Notes under the pieces: generated by a model
Told to the model about the DNA's origin: nothing
What the model saw: only the letters and a program-made list of their open reading frames with translations
The model's database searches: none
Program-made: the position numbers and the translations under genes
Part shown: positions 51,635 to 62,986 of the stretch, piece after piece
Layout of the letters: each line of letters opens with the position of its first letter
Numbering within the stretch: the stretch's first letter is position 1
DNA from: Archangium gephyra
GTDB lineage: Bacteria; Myxococcota; Myxococcia; Myxococcales; Myxococcaceae
DNA length: 64,000 bases
NCBI RefSeq assembly: GCF_001027285.1
Contig: NZ_CP011509.1
Span: forward strand, 1,682,501-1,746,500
Reading direction: 5' to 3'

Positions 51635-52207
51635 ATGCCAATGCGGTACTTCAAACTGGCGGACGATGTGGACATCGCCGGGCGTTGGGAGCTGGGGACT
51701 CCGGTTGATTCAGCGGGGCAGCAACTCGGCTCCTGGGTGTTCCTGAACGGGGAGCCCGTCGAGGTCAAAGGCCCGCTTCATGTCCCAGTCTCGGAGCAGG
51801 GCACGCCCCTCGACTTCTCACTCGCCGATGTGGGGGCCATTCCCGTTGTTCATGAGAAGGTGGCCGATGTTCTGGCCAGGCTCGCGCACCAGGATGTACA
51901 GCTCATTCCCGTGAGGGTTGGCTCGCGACCGGAGCCGTACTTCCTCGTCAACGTCACCCGCCTGGTGAAGTGTATCGATGACCGGGCATCCGGCAGGGTT
52001 CGCTATTGGAGGCCGGAGGATGGTTTCCCGGAGCGGGTCGGTACCTACTTCTCCGTGTCTGGCATGCGCATTGACGCGACGAAGGTGGGGAGTGCCCGGA
52101 TGTTCCGCACCTGGGGATGGCATATCGCCCTGATTGTTTCCGAGAACATCAAGGCGGAATTGGAGCGGGTGGGAACGACGGGCCTCTGGTTCGAGGACGT
52201 GAGCTGA
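51635..52207 (+). CDS. Imm11-like immunity protein (SitI-type)
   Basis: A 190-residue cytosolic protein 12 bases downstream of the SitA-like toxin. It resembles Imm11/DUF1629: FKLADDVDIAGRWELG, VFLNGEPVEVKGPLHVPVSEQG, LDFSLADVGAIPVVHEKVADVLARL, VNVTRLVKCID, WGWHIALIVSENIKAELE. The Imm11-like protein at 31963-32544 shares the same overall plan (N-terminal FW/FK ILGD or LADD segment, a central VSEKV/VHEKV plus VRRIV/VADVL helix), although sequence identity looks low. It should neutralise the preceding AHH nuclease in the cytoplasm. It stops one base before the convergent kinase gene end. Confidence 0.8.
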   Translation: MPMRYFKLADDVDIAGRWELGTPVDSAGQQLGSWVFLNGEPVEVKGPLHVPVSEQGTPLDFSLADVGAIPVVHEKVADVLARLAHQDVQLIPVRVGSRPEPYFLVNVTRLVKCIDDRASGRVRYWRPEDGFPERVGTYFSVSGMRIDATKVGSARMFRTWGWHIALIVSENIKAELERVGTTGLWFEDVS

Positions 52208-52208
52208 T

Positions 52209-54434
<2,226 letters not shown>

Positions 54435-54602
54435 CAGGGACTCCAGGTCGAAGAAGACAATCTCCCGAGGGGGCTCGAAAGCTTCCAATGGAACGCGGAA
54501 ACGTCCATCCACATGCCCGGCCAGTGTTCACTGGTAGGAGCCGTGGACGAAGGGGTTCACGCCTCCGCCGCTATCTCCTAGGGTGGGCTTCTCCCCCGAC
54601 AG

Positions 54603-56576
<1,974 letters not shown>

Positions 56577-56585
56577 GGGGCGTGC

Positions 56586-57239
56586 TCAGTGCTGCACGTC
56601 CACCACGAGGCGGGTGGGCTCGCGCAGCTCCATCACCCGGTACTTGTGGGGGCTCTTCACGCCGAGCACCCAGGTGACCTCGCCCTCGAAGTCACACGTC
56701 ATCTCCAGCTCCTGGAGGACAGGCAGGGCGGGCTTGCGCTCGCGCTCGGCCACGGTGACCTGGGTGCCCTCGTGTGCCTGGGCGGGCTGGACGCGGACCT
56801 GCAGCCAGCCCTGGCCGGCGACCTCGGTGGGATCGCCCGAGCCGCACTTGATGACGGGCTTGTCGACGTACTCGATGTGGTAGCCGGGCAGCTGGTCGCC
56901 GTCGAACTGGAGCACGAGCCGGTCGAAGCCCTCGTTGCGGGCGGTGCGTGCCTCGCGCAGCGTCACGGGGGCGAAGCCGGAGCGCTTCACGTCCACGAGG
57001 CCGGCGGTCCACTCGCGGTTCTTGGGGTCCTCCTGCTGCGCGGCCTGCGAGCCCGGCGGGGTGGTGGTGGTCCCGGCATCGGTGTCCGTCACGGGGCCCG
57101 CATCGGGGGGCTGGGCGGCGGACGGGGTGGGCTCCGCGGCGGGAGGCGGGGTCGGGGGGGCCTCTTCCTTCTTGCAGGCCGCGGCGGTGAGGCAGGCGGC
57201 GAGTCCCAGCGTCGGCATCCAGCGTCCAAGCACCTTCAT
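56586..57239 (-). CDS. AMIN-like lipoprotein
   Basis: A 217-residue lipoprotein (MKVLGRWMPTLGLAACLTAAAC). A long Pro/Thr/Ala-rich linker (~residues 25-75) leads to an AMIN-like beta domain: FDRLVLQFDGDQLPGYHIEYVDKP, then EVTWVLGVKSPHKYRVMELREPTRLVVDV. AMIN domains bind peptidoglycan or septal partners; the AMIN-like group here is a wider family of periplasmic lipoproteins. The reading frame is open upstream to 57419, but only the ATG at 57239 gives a signal peptide and avoids overlap with the CHRD gene. It follows that gene by ~140 bases on the same strand. Confidence 0.8.
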   Translation of the reverse strand: MKVLGRWMPTLGLAACLTAAACKKEEAPPTPPPAAEPTPSAAQPPDAGPVTDTDAGTTTTPPGSQAAQQEDPKNREWTAGLVDVKRSGFAPVTLREARTARNEGFDRLVLQFDGDQLPGYHIEYVDKPVIKCGSGDPTEVAGQGWLQVRVQPAQAHEGTQVTVAERERKPALPVLQELEMTCDFEGEVTWVLGVKSPHKYRVMELREPTRLVVDVQH

Positions 57240-57378
57240 CAGCGTCTCCTGGCGGCCCAAGGGTCCGGGCCGGACGGCGCCCCATGTGGCACGAGCGGCG
57301 TCCGAGTGCCAGCACGATTGGCGGCGAGGAAGGGCGCGGGCGGAACCGGGGCGAGCCGGCTCCGCCCGGAGGGGGGCG

Positions 57379-57852
57379 TCAGTCCTCTTCGGTGGGGATG
57401 AACTGGCCGCGAATCTCACCGCCCGGGTTGTTGACGGTGTGGACGTTTATGTAGAGGAGCCCGTCCTTGAAGGCCTCCTGCTCGTCGTCGGAGAGGTCCT
57501 TGGTGCCGGTGTAGCTGCCATTGCGCTGATCGGTGGAGGTGATGGTGAGGTCGAGGATGGGGGGACCGCTCGTCCCCTGGGCGCCCTGGTGGACGTGGGC
57601 CGAGCTCCCGGTGCCGGTGGCCACCTGCAGGTTGCTCTGCAGGCCGCTGAAGGTGCCGGTGATGGTGAGCTTCTTCCCGTCGAGCGTGGCGGTGGCGATT
57701 CCCGTGGCGCTGGTCGTCACGGGGGTGGCCTCGTTGGCGCCCGAGAGCTGGGTGGTGGCCACATAGGACTTCGACCCGCAGCCGGCGAGCGCCAGCAGCC
57801 CGGCTCCCAGCACTCCCAGCATCATCCAGCGCTTCGTGTCACGTATGTGCAT
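57379..57852 (-). CDS. CHRD-domain lipoprotein
   Basis: A 157-residue lipoprotein (lipobox LLALAGC) with one CHRD (chordin-like) domain: TTQLSGANEATPVTTSATGIATATL, AHVHQGAQGTSGPPILDL and the closing LLYINVHTVNNPGGEIRGQF, which is the diagnostic CHRD motif. The domain occurs in periplasmic and surface proteins and is of unclear function, perhaps binding. A long intergenic region of ~280 bases lies upstream toward the aminotransferase. Start is the ATG at 57852 after GGAGAC. Confidence 0.9.
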   Translation of the reverse strand: MHIRDTKRWMMLGVLGAGLLALAGCGSKSYVATTQLSGANEATPVTTSATGIATATLDGKKLTITGTFSGLQSNLQVATGTGSSAHVHQGAQGTSGPPILDLTITSTDQRNGSYTGTKDLSDDEQEAFKDGLLYINVHTVNNPGGEIRGQFIPTEED

Positions 57853-58131
57853 TCGTGTCTCCTTCTATCCGTCAGGGCTCATGGGGGACCCGGGGTGGGT
57901 CTTGGAGCCCAGCGGCCGGCCAGTGTGTCTAGAGGACTTCCGCGTGACGATGGACCCGAGGGGAAGGCAAGTGCCCGGTATCGGGCAGTCCCTTGGTCTT
58001 GCAAGAAAGGTGGAGGGCCAGCAGTTGTCCCTTCAGGCAGCGCGGAAAATCCCACGGACCGCCTGGGAGGAGGCACCCACCCGCGTATATCGTGCGGCCG
58101 GACGCGTCTCCCCCCTTGGAGTGAAGCACCC
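57853..58131. other. Divergent intergenic region between CHRD and aminotransferase genes
   Basis: About 280 bases that must carry the promoters of both divergent genes. A small hairpin-capable site (TGCCCG 57972-57977, CGGGCA 57982-57987) lies near the middle, and CTTGCAAG follows shortly after. I see no gene and no clear sigma-factor boxes. Confidence 0.4.
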
Positions 58132-59424
58132 ATGGCTCTCGACCTCTCCCCCCTGCTTGGCGCTCGACGGGACGACACCGTTGGTACGATGGTGCGTGGC
58201 CTGATTGGCAGCGAAATCCTCCGCATCGCGGGGGAGATCCGCGAACTGGTGACCCAGGGGAAACAGGTGTGCAATCTCACCGTGGGGGACTTCAGCCCTC
58301 GCGAGTTCCCCATTCCCGCCTCGCTGGGTGACGCCATCAGCACGGCCTTGAAGGCGGGCGAGACGAACTATCCGCCCTCGGATGGTGTGCTGACGCTGCG
58401 GCAGGCGGTGATTCGCTTCTACGAGCGGGCGCTGGGCCTGAAGTATCCGCTGGAGAGCGTGCTCATCGCCGGAGGCGCGCGGCCGGTCATCTACGCCATC
58501 TTCCGGGCGGTGGTGGACGCGGGCGAGACGGTCATCTACCCGGTGCCCTCGTGGAACAACAACCACTACTCGTACATGGTGGGGGCCAAGGCCGTGGAGG
58601 TGGTGACGAGCCCCGAGCACGGCTTCATGCCCACGGTGGCTCAACTCGCGCCGCACCTGCCCGAGGCGCGGCTGCTCTGCCTGTGCAGCCCGCTCAACCC
58701 CACGGGCACGATGATCTCCGCCGAGGCGCTGCGGGACATCGGCCAGCGGGTGGTGGAGGAGAACCGCAAGCGCGAGACGCAGGGGCGCAAGCCGCTCATC
58801 GTGATGTACGACCAGATTTATTGGACGCTGACGTTCGGTCAGGCGAAGCACGTGACGCCGCTGGAGCTGGTGCCGGAGCTGGCGCCGTACACGGTGTTCG
58901 TGGATGGCATCTCGAAGGCGTTCGCGGCCACGGGGGTGCGCGTGGGCTGGGCGGTGGGGCCGCCGTCCATCATCTCGCGGATGAAGGACGTGCTGGGGCA
59001 CGTGGGAGCGTGGGCGCCCAAGGCCGAGCAGGTGGCGGTGGCGCGGTTCCTGGATGATGTGCCCGCGGTGGCGAGCTACCTGGAGACGATGAAGCGCCGG
59101 GTGGACGAGCGGCTGGTGGCGCTGCACCAGGGCTTCTCGGCGATGAAGGCGGCGGGTCTGCCGGTGCGCTCCATCGAGCCGCAGGGCGCCATCTACCTGT
59201 CGGTGCAGTTCGACCTGATGGGCAAGGCGGGGCTGAAGACGAATGACGACATCCGCAAGCTGCTGTTGGACAAGGCGGGCTTCGCGCTGGTGCCCTTCCA
59301 GGCCTTCGGGTTGAAGGCGGACACGGGCTGGTTCCGCCTGTCGGTGGGCGCCGTGTCGATGGAGGAGATCAAGGCGGCGCTGCCGAGGGTGGAAGCGGTG
59401 CTGCGCGAGGTGGTGGGCAAGTAG
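58132..59424 (+). CDS. Pyridoxal-phosphate class I/II aminotransferase
   Basis: A 430-residue PLP enzyme (MALDLSPLLG). Features: LTVGDFSPREFPIPASL, NYPPSDGVLTLRQAV, SPLNPTGTMI, VMYDQIYWTLTFG (cofactor Asp and Tyr), VDGISKAFAATGVRVGW with the Schiff-base Lys, and FRLSVGAVSMEEI at the carboxylate-binding Arg. It resembles aspartate/aromatic-type aminotransferases but with an unusual N-terminus (MVRGLIGSEILRIAGEIREL). Amino-acid specificity is undetermined. No biosynthetic cluster surrounds it. A long in-frame extension upstream is spurious. Confidence 0.9.
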   Translation: MALDLSPLLGARRDDTVGTMVRGLIGSEILRIAGEIRELVTQGKQVCNLTVGDFSPREFPIPASLGDAISTALKAGETNYPPSDGVLTLRQAVIRFYERALGLKYPLESVLIAGGARPVIYAIFRAVVDAGETVIYPVPSWNNNHYSYMVGAKAVEVVTSPEHGFMPTVAQLAPHLPEARLLCLCSPLNPTGTMISAEALRDIGQRVVEENRKRETQGRKPLIVMYDQIYWTLTFGQAKHVTPLELVPELAPYTVFVDGISKAFAATGVRVGWAVGPPSIISRMKDVLGHVGAWAPKAEQVAVARFLDDVPAVASYLETMKRRVDERLVALHQGFSAMKAAGLPVRSIEPQGAIYLSVQFDLMGKAGLKTNDDIRKLLLDKAGFALVPFQAFGLKADTGWFRLSVGAVSMEEIKAALPRVEAVLREVVGK

Positions 59425-59433
59425 AGGGACCAG

Positions 59434-59479
59434 CCCCTCCCTCTCCTCTCGGGAGAGGGCCGGGGTGAAGGTGCCGGGC
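59434..59479. repeat. Half copy of the palindromic element (copy D)
   Basis: The left arm only: CCCTCCCTCTCCTCTCGGGAG then AGGGCCGGGGTGAAGGTG, beginning ten bases after the aminotransferase stop. The right arm and centre of copies A and B are missing. It may serve as the transcription terminator of the aminotransferase gene. Confidence 0.6.
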
Positions 59480-59547
59480 CTCCGTCCGGGTGCCCCGTGC
59501 TGGCGTGCGTCGGAGACCTCGGGAATAGTGCCGGCGTGCCGCGGTTC

Positions 59548-60912
59548 ATGGCGGCACGCTCGGAGGGCGGCCAGGCCCTCGCGAGTGTCCCCGAGACGGC
59601 ACCAGCACCCATGCTCAAGAAATTCGTGAACGTGAAGGACGAGGAGGTGGGCTCGGTCCTGCTCTCCTTCATCTACTTCTTCACGCTGATGTGCGGCTAC
59701 GCCATCCTCAAGCCGCTGCGGGACGAGATGGCGACGGCGGGGGGCGTGAAGAACGTGGCGTGGGTCTTCACCGCGACGTTCGGGGTGATGCTGGTGGCGG
59801 TGCCGGCGTTCTCGGCGCTGGTGTCACGCTGGCCGAGGCAGCGGGTCATCCCGCTCGTCTACCGCTTCTTCCTGGTCAACCTGCTGGGCTTCTTCGTGGT
59901 GCTGACGGTGGGCGGGGTGGCGCGGGAGCAGGTGGCGCGCGTCTTCTTCGTCTGGGTGAGCGTCTACAACCTCTTCGTCGTCTCCATCTTCTGGAGCTTC
60001 ATGGCGGACCTGTTCGTGAGCGAGCAGGGCCGGCGGCTCTTCGGCTTCATCGCCGCGGGGGGCACGGTGGGGATGTTGGTGGGGCCCTTCCTCGTCAAGC
60101 ACCTGGCCGAGCCGCTGGGGGCCACCAACCTGATGCTCCTCACCGCGGTGCTGCTGGAGGTGAGCGCCCAATGCGTGCGGCGGTTGTCGCACCGGGGCGT
60201 CATCGTGCGGCCCCGGGAAGCGGCCGCCGAGGCGCCCGTGGGCGGTGGCATCTTCGACGGCTTCCGGCTGCTGTTCTCCTCGCCGCTGCTGCTGGGGCTG
60301 GGGCTGCAGATCCTCCTCTACGCCGCCACCTCCACCTTCCTCTACAACCAGCAGGCCCACATCGTGGCCTCGGTGGCCTCCGGCACCGACGCGCGCACCG
60401 CGGCCTTCGCCAACATCGACTTCTGGGTGCAGGCGCTCACGCTCGTGCTGCAGATGGTGGTGGCGGGACGCCTCATGGCGCGCTTTGGCCTGGGGCTGGT
60501 GATGGCCGTGGCCCCGCTGGTCACCGCCATCGGCTCGCTCTGGCTGGCGGTGGTGCCCTCCATGCTGGTGCTCATCGCCTTCAAGTCGCTGCGGGGCGCC
60601 ACGCACTACTCCCTCGAGCGGCCCGCGCGCGAGGTCCTCTTCACCAGCGTGGACCGCGAGGCGAAGTACAAGTCCAAGGGCTTCATCGACACGGTGGTGT
60701 ACCGCGGCAGCGACTCGGTGAGCTCCTGGCTGTACACGGGCCTCGACAAGCTGGGCATGGGCACCTCGGCGCTGTCCCTGGCCACGATTCCGCTGGCGGG
60801 CCTGTGGCTCGCGGTGTCCCTGTGGCTTGCCCGGCTCGCCCGGCACCCGCGGCCCGCCGCTGCTCCCGCCGCGACGCCCGCGCTGGCGTCTCCCGTGGAC
60901 GCGGCGCGCTGA
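59548..60912 (+). CDS. Nucleotide-transporter-like (NTP/NDP exchange) MFS protein
   Basis: A 454-residue polytopic membrane protein. About twelve helices and the motif YAILKPLRDEM near residue 70 recall ATP/ADP translocase-type (TLC) exchangers, and LFGFIAAGGTVGMLVGP is a common MFS/TLC segment. Free-living bacteria such as myxobacteria carry members whose substrate is untested. HYSLERPAREVLFTSVDREAKYKSKGFIDTV is a conserved cytosolic loop. Start is uncertain: ATG at 59548 or 59611 (MLKKFVNVKDEE), neither with a strong ribosome site. Downstream lies the Tat-lipoprotein oxidoreductase gene. Confidence 0.75.
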   Translation: MAARSEGGQALASVPETAPAPMLKKFVNVKDEEVGSVLLSFIYFFTLMCGYAILKPLRDEMATAGGVKNVAWVFTATFGVMLVAVPAFSALVSRWPRQRVIPLVYRFFLVNLLGFFVVLTVGGVAREQVARVFFVWVSVYNLFVVSIFWSFMADLFVSEQGRRLFGFIAAGGTVGMLVGPFLVKHLAEPLGATNLMLLTAVLLEVSAQCVRRLSHRGVIVRPREAAAEAPVGGGIFDGFRLLFSSPLLLGLGLQILLYAATSTFLYNQQAHIVASVASGTDARTAAFANIDFWVQALTLVLQMVVAGRLMARFGLGLVMAVAPLVTAIGSLWLAVVPSMLVLIAFKSLRGATHYSLERPAREVLFTSVDREAKYKSKGFIDTVVYRGSDSVSSWLYTGLDKLGMGTSALSLATIPLAGLWLAVSLWLARLARHPRPAAAPAATPALASPVDAAR

Positions 60913-60972
60913 CCCGCGGCGTGCGACCCGGCACGACTTCATCCGTTTCATCCTGAAGAGGGGGTCATCCGC

Positions 60973-62148
60973 ATGAAGTGGTCTCGCAGAGGCGTATTGA
61001 AGGGAGCCGCCGCGCTCGGTTCGCTCTGGGCCGTGGGGTGTGCTTCCACCAGGCAGGAGGGGAAGCAGGGGAGTGAGGCGGCGAAGGCCTCCGCGCCCAA
61101 GGGCGGCGGCAAGCGCATCCTCATCCTCGGAGGCACGGGCTTCCTCGGGCCCCAGCTGGTGGAGGCGGCGCGCGCGCGTGGCCACACCGTCACCCTCTTC
61201 AACCGCGGCAAGACGCGGCCCCACCTCTTCCCGGACGTGGAGAAGCTGCAAGGAGACCGGGACCCCAGGAATGGCGAGGGGCTGAAGGCGCTCGAGGGCC
61301 GCACCTGGGACGCCGTCGTGGACACCTCCGGGTACGTGCCCCGCGTGGTGCGCGCCTCGGCGGAGCTGCTGGCGCCCAACGTGGGCCACTACGTCTTCAT
61401 CTCCACCATCTCCGTCTACAAGGAGCTGCCCCGGCCGGGCATGGACGAGGACTCGACGCTGGCCACCGTGGAAGATGCCGCCAACGAGAACGTCCGCGAG
61501 AACTATGGCGCCCTCAAGGCGCTCTGCGAGAAGGCGGTCGAGGCGGCCTTCCCCGGACGCACCACGAACATCCGCCCGGGCCTCATCGTGGGCCCGGATG
61601 ACCCCACCCAGCGCTTCACCTACTGGCCGGTGCGCGTGGCCCAGGGGGGCGAGGTGCTCGCTCCGGGCAGTGGCGCGGACCCGGCGCAGTTCATCGACGT
61701 GCGCGACCTGGCCGAGTGGACGATCCTCACCCTCGAGAACCGGGACGTGGGCACCTTCAACGCCACGGGCCCGGCCAGGCCGCTCACCATGAAGGAGCTG
61801 CTGGAGGCCTGCAAACAGGCCAGCCACAGCGACGCCACCTTCACCTGGGCCGACGCCGCCTTCCTGGAGAAGCACAACGTGCGGGCCTGGATGGACATGC
61901 CCGTGTGGGTGACGCCTGGAGGCGAGATGGCGGGCATGAGCGCCGTCAGCAACGCCCGGGCGGTGGCGCGGGGCCTGAAGTTCCGCCCGGCGGTGGACAC
62001 GGCGCGCGACACGCTCACCTGGTTCAACGGGCTGCCCCCGGAGCGTCAGGCGGAGCTGCGGAAGCGGGCCGGCCTCCCCCCGGAGCGTGAGCGCGAGGTG
62101 CTCGCCGCCTGGCACCAGCAGCAGTCCGGGGCGGCCCACGCCCCCTGA
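60973..62148 (+). CDS. Tat-exported lipoprotein of the NAD-epimerase/dehydratase family
   Basis: A 391-residue extended SDR enzyme with an export signal. The N-terminus MKWSRRGVLKGAAALGSLWA is a twin-arginine signal (SRRGVLK) that also ends in a lipobox (AVGC). The NAD-binding loop is LGGTGFLGPQL, and NYGALKALCE gives the YxxxK pair; PGLIVGPDDPTQRF follows as in the NAD-dependent epimerase/dehydratase family. A folded cofactor-bearing enzyme exported through Tat and lipid-anchored is unusual. The substrate could be a nucleotide sugar or reduced sugar. GAGGGGG precedes the ATG. An intact signal argues that it really is exported. Confidence 0.85.
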   Translation: MKWSRRGVLKGAAALGSLWAVGCASTRQEGKQGSEAAKASAPKGGGKRILILGGTGFLGPQLVEAARARGHTVTLFNRGKTRPHLFPDVEKLQGDRDPRNGEGLKALEGRTWDAVVDTSGYVPRVVRASAELLAPNVGHYVFISTISVYKELPRPGMDEDSTLATVEDAANENVRENYGALKALCEKAVEAAFPGRTTNIRPGLIVGPDDPTQRFTYWPVRVAQGGEVLAPGSGADPAQFIDVRDLAEWTILTLENRDVGTFNATGPARPLTMKELLEACKQASHSDATFTWADAAFLEKHNVRAWMDMPVWVTPGGEMAGMSAVSNARAVARGLKFRPAVDTARDTLTWFNGLPPERQAELRKRAGLPPEREREVLAAWHQQQSGAAHAP

Positions 62149-62163
62149 GGGCCGGGAGCGGGC

Positions 62164-62204
62164 AAAAAAACGGGGGATGCCCGGTGTGAACCCTGGCATC
62201 CCCC
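62164..62204 (-). terminator. Rho-independent terminator for the minus-strand gene
   Basis: On the minus strand GGGGGATGCC pairs with GGCATCCCCC (62172-62181 and 62195-62204) around a ~13-base loop, and the stem is followed by seven T (A7 at 62164-62170 on the plus strand). It lies about 80 bases after the stop at 62286 of the small minus-strand gene. On the plus strand the hairpin has no T-run, so it is directional. Confidence 0.85.
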
Positions 62205-62285
62205 CTCACTCCGGCCTCGACTGCGCTGCCCTCCCCCTCTGAAGGGCAGGCGTCGTCCGGCCGTCCACCTCGAGGTCCCGAGGTG

Positions 62286-62716
62286 CTACCAGCTGTAGAT
62301 GCCACCCACATCCACGCCCAGGTCGAGGTCGTGGCCGTAGGACGGCTCGAAGTCCCGCGCTCTGGCGAGCACGATGGGGGCCACCGCCAGCCGGGGTGAG
62401 AGTGGCCGGACCGCGGCGAGGCACGTCACCCCCGTGACCACCTCGCGCAGCCCGTCCGTCACCCCGGTCTCTGTCAGCACCACCAACTGGCTGCGCTTCG
62501 CCCCCGCGAAGGTCGCCAGCCGGGGTACCGTCAGCCGGTTGCCCCCATCGCGCTCGGACTGCCCGGCCGTCGGAGACAGCCGGACCAGAGCCTTCATCAC
62601 CGGCGCGTTCTGCTCCCCCCCACGTGCAGCACCACCCCCGCCTTGCCGTTGCCCCGCCGCATTCCGTGGACCTGATGACGCGTCGCCTTCATGCTGTTCT
62701 CCAGCTCGCGCTGCAT
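62286..62716 (-). pseudogene. Frameshifted small gene, or single-base assembly error
   Basis: Reading from the ATG at 62716 (after GGGGGGAG) gives MQRELENSMKATRHQVHGMR and continues to VVLHVGG at the homopolymer 62615-62621 (C7 on the plus strand). With seven bases the frame ends shortly after; with eight it joins EQNAPVMKALVRLSP and continues to a C-terminus DLGVDVGGIYSW at 62286, about 143 residues in total. A strong terminator follows, so a real gene is likely. Either the locus is a true frameshift pseudogene or the run lost a base in sequencing. I do not recognise the protein. Confidence 0.65.
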
Positions 62717-62986
62717 GGGCTCCCCCCCGTGTCACACCCGTGAGCGAGATCGGTGACAGGCCCGAATATGGCCAAGGTGGGCCTGGGAGTTTTCCTCGCG
62801 GACGCCAACTGGTTGCGTCAGGGCGCCAACCCGGGGGGGAAGCGCCTCGTGGGCATGCTGGAGGGCGATCAGCATCACCCCGCGTGCCTGCCTGCCCGCT
62901 CTCCGAGCCAACGGGCGTGCGCGCTGAACGGCCTTGCAGGTGGGTGGGGGCGGCGCGGTATGGAACGATGTAGGCCGCGATGAGGG

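Noticed and set aside
56935-58131. 400-codon N-terminal extension in frame with the aminotransferase
   Set aside because: Runs through the CHRD and AMIN-like genes on the other strand and lacks any domain; the ATG at 58132 gives a normal-length enzyme.
62286-62735. Degenerate CHAT-protease-like motif (SQLVVLTETGV) in the frameshifted gene
   Set aside because: Only a few residues resemble the CHAT LVVLSACETG block and the catalytic Cys/His are missing, so I do not assign the family.
62753-62983. 76-codon plus-strand frame upstream of topB
   Set aside because: Low information, no ribosome site of note and no recognisable protein; more likely a leader or chance frame.
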